A stretch of 43,582 nt of DNA from a virus. The stretch is from the IMG/VR virus record IMGVR_UViG_3300008266_000510, positions 1-43,582 of that record; one strand, given 5' to 3'. The notes beneath the pieces are model-generated. The model had not been told where the DNA came from. It searched no databases and saw only the letters and a program-made list of their open reading frames with translations. Positions within the stretch are counted from its first letter, which is position 1. Each line of letters begins with the position of its first letter. Position numbers and translations under genes: made by a program. Below are positions 14,000 to 21,015 of the stretch, piece after piece.

Positions 14000-15316
14000 A
14001 TGACTCACGATTTTGATTATGTTTGGAAGATGGTAACTGCTCTTAGAAATACAAGCAGCACAAAAGAAAAAGAAGATATTATCAAGATTAATTGTGGAAT
14101 TTTCAATAATTCATCTGCAAATTTTGCTAAGAAAATTCTACTCTATACTTATCATCCACTTTGGCAATATCATGTAACCAGTGATAATTTAAAGAAGAAA
14201 AATTATTTGGTCGCCAGAAAGAATGAATACAAAAATTTCTTTGATCTGCTTGATGCTCTAAAGAGTCGTAAAATTACTGGGCATGATGCTATATCTGCTG
14301 TGAATAGTTTTGTCGAACATTACGCTGACTATGAGGAACTTATTCATTGTGTTTTGGATAAAGACTTGAAAACCCGTGCTGGCGATAAGATCATTAATAA
14401 GGCTATTCCAGATCATATTCCAGAATTTAGTGTAGCCTTGGCCGATAAATATAGTCCAGATATTGTAGATTGGAAAGATGAATGGTATGTTAGTCGTAAG
14501 ATCGATGGTGCTAGATGTATCGCTATTGTTGATAGTAATGGGGAGTCTACTTTTTATTCCCGCACGGGAAAAGAGTTTGATACTCTTGGTGTTGTTGCTG
14601 GTGGCATTAAGAGTTTGGGTGTTACTAATGTAGTATTTGATGGTGAACTTTGTCTTGTGGATGATGAGGGTAATGAAGATTTTCAGGGGATCATGAAACA
14701 ACTCAAAAAGAAGGATCATACCATCCCTAATCCTTCATATAAGATTTTTGATATGATTTCTCACGACGAATTTTATAGTAAGAAGGGCGAGAAGAACAAG
14801 CCTTATTCTATTCGCTATAATAATCTACGAGAAGTTATGAAAAATAATACTTGTACTTGTCTTAGTGTGCTTGGTCAAGAACTTATTAAAGATGATGATC
14901 ATTTTCAGGAGTGGATTAAAAAAAGTAAAGATTACAAGTATGAAGGACTTATGCTACGAGCAGACGAACCATATAAAGGGAAGCGTAGTAAAGATCTGCT
15001 GAAAGTTAAGAAGTTTTTTGACGATGAGTATGAAGTTATTGATGTGGAAATGGGTCCATTTCGTTATGTATTGAATGGTAAAGAGCATGAGGAAACCATG
15101 CTTTCTTGCGTAATGATTAAGCATAAAGATCATGTTGTTAGAGTTGGTAGTGGATTTGCTATTGACCAAAGACAAGAGTTTTATCAAGACCCCAAAAAGA
15201 TTCTTGGTAAAATTATTACGGTTCAATATTTTGAGGAAACTAAAAACCAAGAAGGCGGAATTAGTTTGCGTTTCCCAACATTTAAGTTTTTGCATGGGTC
15301 TGCTAGAACCGTTTAA
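14000..15316 (+). CDS. ATP-dependent DNA ligase
   Basis: Seals nicks in phage DNA. Nucleotidyltransferase motif I is SRKIDGARC with the AMP-accepting Lys167; motif III is in VFDGELCLVD (about 213-222), motif IV in YEGLMLR (about 314), motif V in DLLKVKKFFDDEYEV, after which an OB domain follows (ISLRFPTF at the end). N-terminal helical domain of about 150 residues as in T4 ligase. 438 aa is within the usual range of phage enzymes. Own promoter and AGGAG site; codon use is richer in G/C-ending codons than in neighbouring small genes. Confidence 0.92.
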   Translation: MTHDFDYVWKMVTALRNTSSTKEKEDIIKINCGIFNNSSANFAKKILLYTYHPLWQYHVTSDNLKKKNYLVARKNEYKNFFDLLDALKSRKITGHDAISAVNSFVEHYADYEELIHCVLDKDLKTRAGDKIINKAIPDHIPEFSVALADKYSPDIVDWKDEWYVSRKIDGARCIAIVDSNGESTFYSRTGKEFDTLGVVAGGIKSLGVTNVVFDGELCLVDDEGNEDFQGIMKQLKKKDHTIPNPSYKIFDMISHDEFYSKKGEKNKPYSIRYNNLREVMKNNTCTCLSVLGQELIKDDDHFQEWIKKSKDYKYEGLMLRADEPYKGKRSKDLLKVKKFFDDEYEVIDVEMGPFRYVLNGKEHEETMLSCVMIKHKDHVVRVGSGFAIDQRQEFYQDPKKILGKIITVQYFEETKNQEGGISLRFPTFKFLHGSARTV

Positions 15317-15326
15317 GAAACGAGTC

Positions 15327-15355
15327 TTGACAAGACGATACCAGTAGTGTAGAAT
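15327..15355 (+). promoter_or_regulatory. sigma70-type promoter for the glycosylase-like gene
   Basis: TTGACA, 17-bp spacer, TAGAAT, with ACGATA two bases after the -35. The following start codon is at 15386. Confidence 0.75.
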
Positions 15356-15385
15356 CGTAGCATACACGCTAACATTGGAGTTTTT

Positions 15386-16087
15386 ATGATTGTTGAGAAC
15401 ACTGTGGTCGATACCAATAAAGTTGAAATGAGCAAGACGAAGGCTGATATTTTCTTTGAGACTTTTCCTAAAGATAAGGTTGTCAAGTATAAGGAATATT
15501 GGGAGAGTGTTCGTCCTCAGAATGTTGAGGATATTTTTCGTCGCTATCTTTTCAGTTTTATGAGCGTTCATACAACATGGAAGTCTAATGTTAGTGGCTA
15601 TAACGCAATCAAAGACTTTAATGATTGGATTGATAATAAAGAACTGCTGAGAGATAAGATTAAAAGTAGTGGTTGTGGGCTATACAACAATCGCACAAAG
15701 TTTATTTGGGATTTTAAGGATAAATTTTGGTCTAATCCGAAAGACTTTTATCTAACAAACAAAAAGTATCATGTAAAAAAGAGAGATCAGATTGTCAATA
15801 ATATTTCTGGACTAGGTACTGCAAAAGTTTCGTTTGCATTAGAGCAATGCCACCCTAATGAGTGTAGGGTATTTTGTGGTGATACTCATATGCTGGAATT
15901 GTATGGCATGAAAACTCTTACTTATCAGTCTAAAAGGGGTCTTGAACAATATAAGAAAATGGAAAGACATTGGAGTATTAATTGTGGCAAATTAGGCGTT
16001 CCTCCTTATATTGCTAGATGTATTTTTTGGGATGCAAAACAGAACAAGACCGATTCTCGTTATTGGTCGTATGTATTTGAAGAATAA
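15386..16087 (+). CDS. HhH-GPD-like DNA glycosylase
   Basis: Helix-hairpin-helix protein: ISGLGTAK (residues 140-147) is the hairpin, and D166 in CGDTHM stands where the catalytic Asp of the HhH-GPD superfamily is expected; GVPPYIARCIFWD forms the last helix. This pattern occurs in phage proteins related to 8-oxoguanine or endonuclease III-type glycosylases. The catalytic Lys of bifunctional enzymes cannot be placed with certainty. No iron-sulfur Cys cluster at the C-terminus. The gene has its own promoter, and with UvsE and AlkB forms a repair set. Confidence 0.6.
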   Translation: MIVENTVVDTNKVEMSKTKADIFFETFPKDKVVKYKEYWESVRPQNVEDIFRRYLFSFMSVHTTWKSNVSGYNAIKDFNDWIDNKELLRDKIKSSGCGLYNNRTKFIWDFKDKFWSNPKDFYLTNKKYHVKKRDQIVNNISGLGTAKVSFALEQCHPNECRVFCGDTHMLELYGMKTLTYQSKRGLEQYKKMERHWSINCGKLGVPPYIARCIFWDAKQNKTDSRYWSYVFEE

Positions 16088-16239
16088 AGATTTTTGGAGA
16101 GTGGCATATAGACCATATCAAACCATGTTGTAGTTTTGATCTCACAGATACACAACAGCAAAAATTATGTTTTCACTATACCAACCTACAACCGTTATGG
16201 GCTATTGATACTCTAAAAAAGTCTGGAAAATTATTATGA
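16084..16239 (+). pseudogene. HNH endonuclease remnant
   Basis: A frame without start encodes GEWHIDHIKPCCSFDLTD, then HYTNLQPLWAIDTLKK, ending in a TGA. It is closely similar to the last 45 residues of the intact HNH protein at 8407-9045 (WHIDHIIPCSSFD, HYTNLQPLWAKDN). The N-terminal two thirds are gone, so this is the leftover of a second mobile endonuclease, on the + strand. The TGA overlaps the start of a real small gene. Confidence 0.8.
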
Positions 16240-16346
16240 GCCAAAACGGTAAAGGAAGTAAACCAAGACCTAAAAGCGTAGATTATAAAACATGGGAGAA
16301 AAACTATGAGCGAATTTTTAGAAAAAAAGCCAAGAAAAAAATTTAA
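16236..16346 (+). CDS. small basic phage protein, 36 aa
   Basis: MSQNGKGSKPRPKSVDYKTW and a Lys-rich tail. The NGKGSKPRP motif marks a short conserved protein found in many phages, of unknown function. Overlaps the HNH remnant's stop and the next gene's start. Confidence 0.65.
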   Translation: MSQNGKGSKPRPKSVDYKTWEKNYERIFRKKAKKKI

Positions 16347-16590
16347 TTGTAGTCTTTTTCTGAGATGCGGTTGTCAGAGCGAAATGCTGGTTCTAGACTA
16401 TGATCCAGAATTAGACATGGTGGATATATCAATATATGAGATATTAACTTCCTATAAATATAGAATGTCTTGGTGGCAAAAATTACGATATATTTATCAG
16501 ACGCTAAGGCATGGACAACCATATAACGATCAAATAGTCTTAAATAGGACTCAGATAGATCAACTGAAAGAGTACATTAATTCATTATAA
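16306..16590 (+). CDS. conserved hypothetical phage protein, 94 aa
   Basis: FNCSLFLRCGCQSEMLVLDY then YKYRMSWWQKLRYIYQTLRH and a final helix. The pattern of an acidic strand segment followed by W-x-x-(K/R)-L-(K/R) helix is frequent in phage genomes; role unknown. The gene ends just in front of the candidate promoter of the DUF1501 gene. Confidence 0.6.
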   Translation: MSEFLEKKPRKKFNCSLFLRCGCQSEMLVLDYDPELDMVDISIYEILTSYKYRMSWWQKLRYIYQTLRHGQPYNDQIVLNRTQIDQLKEYINSL

Positions 16591-16619
16591 ATATCCGTTT
16601 TGGTGTTATTATATTAATG
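16586..16619 (+). promoter_or_regulatory. candidate special/late promoter upstream of DUF1501
   Basis: TATAAATA at 16586-16593 and, further on, GGTGTTATTATATTAATG at 16602-16619. The second part recurs in front of the S1 protease gene (26858) and, less exactly, the head gene (39398). It is unlike the TTGACA promoters of this window. Whether it is a promoter is inference. Confidence 0.4.
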
Positions 16620-16636
16620 GCAACGGAGTTTATAAT

Positions 16637-17983
16637 GTGAAAATATCCAGAAGATCACTTATTCAAAGTGGCCTATTAGGCTACTCATCATTATCTGCAA
16701 CTGAGGTTATAGCAGAATCTAAAACTGATAATTCAGTCATACTGGTTTGGTTGCCGGGCGGGCTTTCTCAATTAGAAAGTTATGATCCTAAATCACAAGC
16801 CAAAAGCGATGTAAAGGGATTATTTAATAGTATTCCTACTAATGTGGTTGGAACTCATATTAGTGAACTATTTCCTTTACAGGCACAAATAGCAGATAAA
16901 TTTACTCTTATACGATCTATGACCCACAGATTCACCGATCATGGTGGAGGGTCCAAAAGAGTAATGACAGGAAAAGAACCCAAAGTTCCTACAGGTACTA
17001 TTAACGATACTCCATCTATAGCATCAGTAGTTTCAAAACATAACCATAATAATGGTTGTATTATTCCATCTAATATTTTATTAGCGGATGGTGGCACTAA
17101 TTCTGTTGATGAATTTGCACTAGGGTCTGCATTTTTGGGATCGTCATATGATGCCTTTATTGTTGATGGCGACCCTTCTGCTAAAAATTTTAAAGTAAAC
17201 AATATTACTATGTCAGATAGTCTTAAAGGCAGAATTGATGATAGATTACAATTGCTATCTCAAATAGATAAAATAGATAGACAATTAGATTATTCGCAAT
17301 CTATGAGTGCTATGGATAATTTTCATAAAAAGGCTTATGATTTATTAACTTCTCATGAAGTTAAAGGAATTTTTGATGTAGTCTCTGAGCCGTTATCTGT
17401 TAGAGAGAGTTATGGATTAAATGCTTGGGGTCAAAGATGTCTTATGGCAAGAAAACTAGCAGAAGCAGGCAGTAATTTCGTAACTGTAACATTAAGAAAT
17501 CCGCCAGGATCACCACCAGATCATTCGTATTATAATTGGGATTGTCATGCTGTTAATTGCGATATATTTATAGATATGAAATATAAAGCAAATTTTTATG
17601 ATCAGGCTGTTAGTGGATTAATTAATGATATCTATAATAGAGGATTAGATAAAAATATTTTAGTTGTAGTAATGGGAGAATTTGGACATACTCCTAAATT
17701 AGAATATAAAGAAGCAAGAGGTAAAATAAGAAATGGTAGAGATCATTGGTCTAAAGCATTTTCTATATTAGTATCTGGTGGTGGATTAAAAATGGGTCAG
17801 GTTATTGGCAAAACAGATGACAATGCTGCATTTGTAATTGATCGTCCTGTGACTCCAGAGGACTTGTGGGCCACGATTTATAGGCACTTGGGTATTGATG
17901 CGTCTAAAGTTATTTATGACCTCAGTGGTCGGCCAATTCCTATTTTAGCAGATGGCAGACCCATAAAAGAACTGGTGATTTAA
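16637..17983 (+). CDS. DUF1501 family protein, Tat-exported
   Basis: Alkaline-phosphatase-like fold protein of family DUF1501, common in Planctomycetota and related bacteria and very unusual in phage. Start is GTG 16637 with ACGGAG upstream (the ATG two bases earlier is followed at once by a stop). N-terminus ISRRSLIQSGLLGYSSLSA is a twin-arginine signal. Family motifs: VWLPGGLSQLESYDPK (about 35-50), LIRSMTHRFTDHGGG (about 91-105), WDCH (about 298) and VVVMGEFGHTPK (about 340). 448 aa is full length. Substrate unknown; could modify host surface or be retained cellular cargo. Confidence 0.88.
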   Translation: MKISRRSLIQSGLLGYSSLSATEVIAESKTDNSVILVWLPGGLSQLESYDPKSQAKSDVKGLFNSIPTNVVGTHISELFPLQAQIADKFTLIRSMTHRFTDHGGGSKRVMTGKEPKVPTGTINDTPSIASVVSKHNHNNGCIIPSNILLADGGTNSVDEFALGSAFLGSSYDAFIVDGDPSAKNFKVNNITMSDSLKGRIDDRLQLLSQIDKIDRQLDYSQSMSAMDNFHKKAYDLLTSHEVKGIFDVVSEPLSVRESYGLNAWGQRCLMARKLAEAGSNFVTVTLRNPPGSPPDHSYYNWDCHAVNCDIFIDMKYKANFYDQAVSGLINDIYNRGLDKNILVVVMGEFGHTPKLEYKEARGKIRNGRDHWSKAFSILVSGGGLKMGQVIGKTDDNAAFVIDRPVTPEDLWATIYRHLGIDASKVIYDLSGRPIPILADGRPIKELVI

Positions 17984-18166
17984 ATGAATATGATACAATA
18001 TCTGGCTCATGAATTAAATAATAAGGTGTTTCATCTACAAAAACTGCTCAAAGAAACAGAACTTGCTCTGGATGAATCAAAAAAAGAAAATATGAAACTA
18101 TTATCTCTTTTAGAAGCACGGAAAATTTCTCCCAATACGGAAACTGAAACAGCAGACTGTTGCTGA
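17984..18166 (+). CDS. coiled-coil hypothetical protein, 60 aa
   Basis: Follows DUF1501 without a gap. LQKLLKETELALDESKKENM forms a clear heptad pattern. Start may be 17984 or the ATG at 17990. Ends in ADCC. No function recognised. Confidence 0.55.
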   Translation: MNMIQYLAHELNNKVFHLQKLLKETELALDESKKENMKLLSLLEARKISPNTETETADCC

Positions 18167-18192
18167 AAAATAAAAAATCTCAAGTTGTGCTA

Positions 18193-18220
18193 TTGACAAG
18201 CCGATACTGTGAGATAGAAT
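18193..18220 (+). promoter_or_regulatory. sigma70-type promoter
   Basis: TTGACA, 16-bp spacer starting AGCCGATA, TAGAAT. One of the clearest examples of the spacer motif CCGATAC. It drives the 92-aa gene at 18297 through a structured leader. Confidence 0.8.
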
Positions 18221-18232
18221 GAGTTAGTCGCT

Positions 18233-18262
18233 GTGAGAGATTTGATCATGCGATCAACTCAC
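18233..18262 (+). promoter_or_regulatory. 5' leader hairpin
   Basis: GTGAG/CTCAC and, inside, TTGATC/GATCAA around a 4-base loop ATGC, with a four-base bulge on the left. It starts a few bases after the expected transcription start of the promoter at 18193, so it caps the mRNA. It may stabilise the transcript or bind a regulator. Confidence 0.55.
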
Positions 18263-18296
18263 AAAAGACAAATTTGGATATGTTTGGAGGTTGATT

Positions 18297-18575
18297 ATGG
18301 CTGAAGTTAATGTGCTTGAGAAGCAGAAGAGGATTCGTTGCTCTGACGAGGCTTTTCTTGAGGCGGTTTTTAGCAGTAAGACTTATGCTGAAGTTTCTGC
18401 TAAGACTGGGCAGAAGATTGCCACTACTATGGCTAGGTATGCCCGTGCTAAGGCGGCATTAAAGGCCAAGGGTGAGGATCTTCCTAAGATGGAAAGAGCA
18501 AAGCCTGTTAAGAGTGTGGATAATATTGAGGCTATGGCGGATTTTGTCCGTCGCCTCAAGGCTCACAAGGCTTGA
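18297..18575 (+). CDS. small basic protein, 92 aa, possible DNA-binding
   Basis: ATG 18297 is chosen since GGAGG stands seven bases upstream; a TTG six bases earlier is in frame. RIRCSDEAFLEAVFSSKTYA then VSAKTGQKIATTMARYARAK reads as a helix-turn-helix: helix (EAFLEAVF), second helix (TYAEVSAKTG), recognition helix (ATTMARYARAK). Ala/Lys-rich. Its codons end in G or C much more often than the small genes around it. It stands alone with promoter, leader hairpin and terminator. A regulatory or packaging role is possible. Confidence 0.6.
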   Translation: MAEVNVLEKQKRIRCSDEAFLEAVFSSKTYAEVSAKTGQKIATTMARYARAKAALKAKGEDLPKMERAKPVKSVDNIEAMADFVRRLKAHKA

Positions 18576-18585
18576 ACATAAATAG

Positions 18586-18668
18586 CAGCCAACTACAATC
18601 GTCCAGAGATAAAGGAACAGCATTTAATCAACCTCTTATCAACGGATATTGTAGTTGGTTGTTTTTAT
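18586..18668 (+). terminator. long-stem terminator-like structure
   Basis: CAGCCAACTACAAT (18586-18599) pairs with ATTGTAGTTGGTTG (18648-18661) over 14 bp with one G-U, followed by TTTTTAT. The loop of 48 bases can itself pair (AGATAA and AGG with CCT and TTATC). The loop is unusually long for an intrinsic terminator, so it may also be a small structured RNA. Confidence 0.65.
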
Positions 18669-18696
18669 ATCTTGTATTACTAAAAAGGAATAACTT

Positions 18697-18918
18697 ATGA
18701 AAAAGACAGAAAGTTTTTTTGAATTAAACGCCATAGGAACTAAGGTACGTTTAGAAGATGATGTGTTTGGTACTATAGTTGGGATACATATCTCTCAGAA
18801 TAATGCTATAGCCTATGAAATTGGATGGTGGAATGGACGATCTTACTCTAAGGATGCTTTCCTTCCTCATCAATTAGTTATAACTAGTGACGAAAAAATT
18901 CGTATAGGTTTTGCATGA
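18697..18918 (+). CDS. hypothetical SH3-like small protein, 73 aa
   Basis: AAAGGA precedes ATG 18697. Beta-rich: IGTKVRLEDDVFGTIVGIHI, YEIGWWNGRSYSKDAFLPHQ. The G-T-KV ... GTIVGI ... W layout resembles small SH3-type barrels. Function unknown. Overlaps the next start (ATGA). Confidence 0.6.
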   Translation: MKKTESFFELNAIGTKVRLEDDVFGTIVGIHISQNNAIAYEIGWWNGRSYSKDAFLPHQLVITSDEKIRIGFA

Positions 18919-19217
18919 ATAAGAACGCTAATCCTTTGGATTATGTGCTTAAATGTTCTGAGCAAGGACTTGTGCCGTATGACTTTGATATATTAAACGC
19001 TAAAGACGAACTGAAAAAACTTCGGGATTGTCAAAAAGAACTATCTGAACTAAAACAAATTATGTCTAATACTGTAGCATGGGGTTTGGTGAATGATCGT
19101 AAAGATATTTATGATCTAAGAACTCAACCTAATCCTTATTATGATCAAACTAAAGTAGTTTCATTATGTTGCGATCAAAACTCATTTAATAAGATTAACA
19201 ATGGTAACATATCCTAA
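18915..19217 (+). CDS. hypothetical protein, 100 aa
   Basis: Helical, with KDELKKLRDCQKELSELKQI as a coiled-coil stretch and an aromatic tail. Starts in the previous stop and overlaps the following gene by 17 bases. Confidence 0.5.
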   Translation: MNKNANPLDYVLKCSEQGLVPYDFDILNAKDELKKLRDCQKELSELKQIMSNTVAWGLVNDRKDIYDLRTQPNPYYDQTKVVSLCCDQNSFNKINNGNIS

Positions 19218-19551
19218 TAGATTCTTTTATGGTTTTTCTGTGAATGATGGCAATCATAATTCACATTTTATTCACTATATTATAGAAACCGTACATGATA
19301 TATCTGATTATAATGGAGATACTATAATTGAAAGAGTATCTCGTATGGAAGATTATTATCTGAATACCGACAGAATAGATGAACCATATTATATTGTATA
19401 TGGATCACTAAAACCAGAATTTAATGAATCTTCCAAATTTATAGCCTCTTTTGAAAATCTTAGTCAGGCTATCTGTTTGGTCGAACATTTAACTGGTAAC
19501 AAAATAGTTGAATCTGATTTACCTATTTATAGACAAAAGCATGAAAACTAA
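19201..19551 (+). CDS. hypothetical protein, 116 aa
   Basis: VTYPNRFFYGFSVNDGNHNS begins a beta-rich protein with several Asp and Tyr; FENLSQAICLVEHLTGN forms a helix near the end. No recognised family. Overlaps genes on both sides. Confidence 0.5.
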   Translation: MVTYPNRFFYGFSVNDGNHNSHFIHYIIETVHDISDYNGDTIIERVSRMEDYYLNTDRIDEPYYIVYGSLKPEFNESSKFIASFENLSQAICLVEHLTGNKIVESDLPIYRQKHEN

Positions 19552-20032
19552 ATATATAGTAGAAATACTTAGAAGCGAAGGTGCGAGCGCCCAATTTTAT
19601 TCTATTAAAGGCTCAAAAACTTTAGGCTTTAAAGAATTCTGTTCAAAAAAGACCGCACTCTATGCTTATAAGGTTCAGAAAAAATTATCTAAACTAGGTT
19701 TAGCCCCTAAAGTTTATGTTAAAATTAAACGAGTTCCCATTCATAATCATAATGAGTCTACTAATTGGGGATTCGTTACTCAAAAGGCAAGAATTCTAGG
19801 GCATAAATATTCTAGAGAAAAAATACAAACTCTTGTTGATAAAATATTCGACAAAACAAATTTAAAGTTTTGGGACTGCCATTCTTGGAATATTGGCAGA
19901 TTAAATAACAAGTATGTTTGCATAGATACTGGTAGGGAAAGTTTTGATAGCAATTGTAACGCTTGGGGAAATGTTGACCCAGGTCCAAAATGTGACTATT
20001 GTTTAAAATATAAATGTAAATGCGAGGAATAA
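19541..20032 (+). CDS. compact protein-kinase-like protein
   Basis: Start at 19541, just before the end of the previous gene. Elements of a kinase fold are in order: a Lys in GFKEF (about residue 29) after a strand, a helix LYAYKVQKKLSKLGLAPKVY, a hinge-like WGFVTQKA, then FWDCHSWNIGRLNNKYVCID, where D-C-H-x-W-N and I-D-T-G resemble the catalytic loop and the DFG site of small phage kinases. The C-terminus has Cys pairs CDYCLKYKCKC, possibly zinc-binding. It is much shorter (163 aa) than usual kinases, so activity is uncertain. Confidence 0.5.
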   Translation: MKTKYIVEILRSEGASAQFYSIKGSKTLGFKEFCSKKTALYAYKVQKKLSKLGLAPKVYVKIKRVPIHNHNESTNWGFVTQKARILGHKYSREKIQTLVDKIFDKTNLKFWDCHSWNIGRLNNKYVCIDTGRESFDSNCNAWGNVDPGPKCDYCLKYKCKCEE

Positions 20033-20035
20033 TAT

Positions 20036-20347
20036 ATGCCTTATGTAGATGAAGATGATAGAGAAGAATTAGATTTTTGTATTGACCAATTAACTAATTG
20101 TTTACGCGTTATGAAACACCCCCTGAATAATCCTCATGATTTTAGCATATATCTAGGTAGAATAAACTATTGTTTTTCTAGAATAATTAGCGGGTTGATG
20201 GGTAATCCATCTTATGCTAAGATAGCAATGATTACTGGTGTATTAGAGAATATTAAACAAGAATTTTATCGTCGCGTAGCATCACCATATGAAGATAAAA
20301 AGATTTTGGAATATGGAGATATAAAAGAATATAAAAAACTTAGTTAG
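20036..20347 (+). CDS. DUF6899-like conserved protein, 103 aa
   Basis: MPYVDEDDREELDFCIDQLT at the N-terminus, LGRINYCFSRIISGLM in the middle and ENIKQEFYRRVASPYEDKKI near the end match the conserved helical family with MPYI..E.R.., G.LNY and FYRR..APYE.KK. Its members occur widely in phages and bacteria, function unknown. Helical. Confidence 0.7.
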   Translation: MPYVDEDDREELDFCIDQLTNCLRVMKHPLNNPHDFSIYLGRINYCFSRIISGLMGNPSYAKIAMITGVLENIKQEFYRRVASPYEDKKILEYGDIKEYKKLS

Positions 20348-20356
20348 GAGATTATT

Positions 20357-20707
20357 ATGTCTAGAGATTATGATGATATTATTAAAGAGATAACTAAAAG
20401 TAATAAAGAAATTCATAATATGGATAAGAGTTTTTCTAAAGATATAGACTCTCTTCAAAAGAATATTAAGACGATAGAGACTAAGTTAGCCAAAATAGAT
20501 GCTACTCTTGAAAAAGTATACGATCTTTTAACTGCTATAACTGTTTTTATAGAAGAAGCAGAAGAAGATGAAGAGGTTGACGAAGATTCAGAAGATTGGA
20601 CCCCTTATGATGAAAGAAATTTTTCATATGAGGACGATGAAGAAGAAAATACAGATAGTGATTATGGTCTAGAAAATGATTGGGAAGATCATAATGATGA
20701 TAACTAA
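20357..20707 (+). CDS. coiled-coil protein with acidic tail, 116 aa
   Basis: AGGAG precedes the ATG. DKSFSKDIDSLQKNIKTIET forms coiled coil over about residues 10-65; from about residue 70 the chain is nearly all Asp, Glu and Ser. Acidic tails also appear in the rIIB-like protein and the gene at 24665. Confidence 0.6.
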   Translation: MSRDYDDIIKEITKSNKEIHNMDKSFSKDIDSLQKNIKTIETKLAKIDATLEKVYDLLTAITVFIEEAEEDEEVDEDSEDWTPYDERNFSYEDDEEENTDSDYGLENDWEDHNDDN

Positions 20708-20958
20708 TGGCTAGTTTAGCGTTAATAGTGGCATTTATATTTTTAGGAATGATATTCTGTGGCCCATTAGTGCTGCTGTTAAATAGAGTAAATATATTAC
20801 CTAGAATAATTATTCAATTATTATCTACTGTTTGTATAGTTTATGGATTTTGGTGGATAATCACTCTTGTTACCCCTATTCGCTGGCTAGGATTATTGCC
20901 CATATATTGTGGGTGGTTAGCCATAAAAACTAAAGAGAGGACACTTGACAGTCGATAG
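20707..20958 (+). CDS. small membrane protein, 83 aa
   Basis: Shares a base with the stop of the previous gene. Three hydrophobic stretches (about residues 3-25, 30-55 and 60-72) make a polytopic inner-membrane protein. Its end overlaps the -35 and -10 region of the rIIA promoter. Confidence 0.55.
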   Translation: MASLALIVAFIFLGMIFCGPLVLLLNRVNILPRIIIQLLSTVCIVYGFWWIITLVTPIRWLGLLPIYCGWLAIKTKERTLDSR

Positions 20959-20972
20959 CAGTATGGTACGAT
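20945..20972 (+). promoter_or_regulatory. sigma70-type promoter for rIIA
   Basis: TTGACA, 16-bp spacer, TACGAT; TCGATA stands one base after the -35. Leader of about 40 bases to ATG 21016 with GGAG. Confidence 0.75.
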
Positions 20973-21015
20973 AGGAGCATCACAGGAACCTTGGTTAAAC
21001 ACTTGGAGACAAACG

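Noticed and set aside
14258-15571. Long leftward open frames opposite the DNA ligase and glycosylase genes
   Set aside because: They have no protein-family pattern or ribosome site, and the + strand genes with full motif sets explain the region.
5526-16462. Extra TATAAATA boxes (near 5526 and 16455)
   Set aside because: Both are within coding sequence with no gene start downstream; expected by chance in AT-rich DNA.
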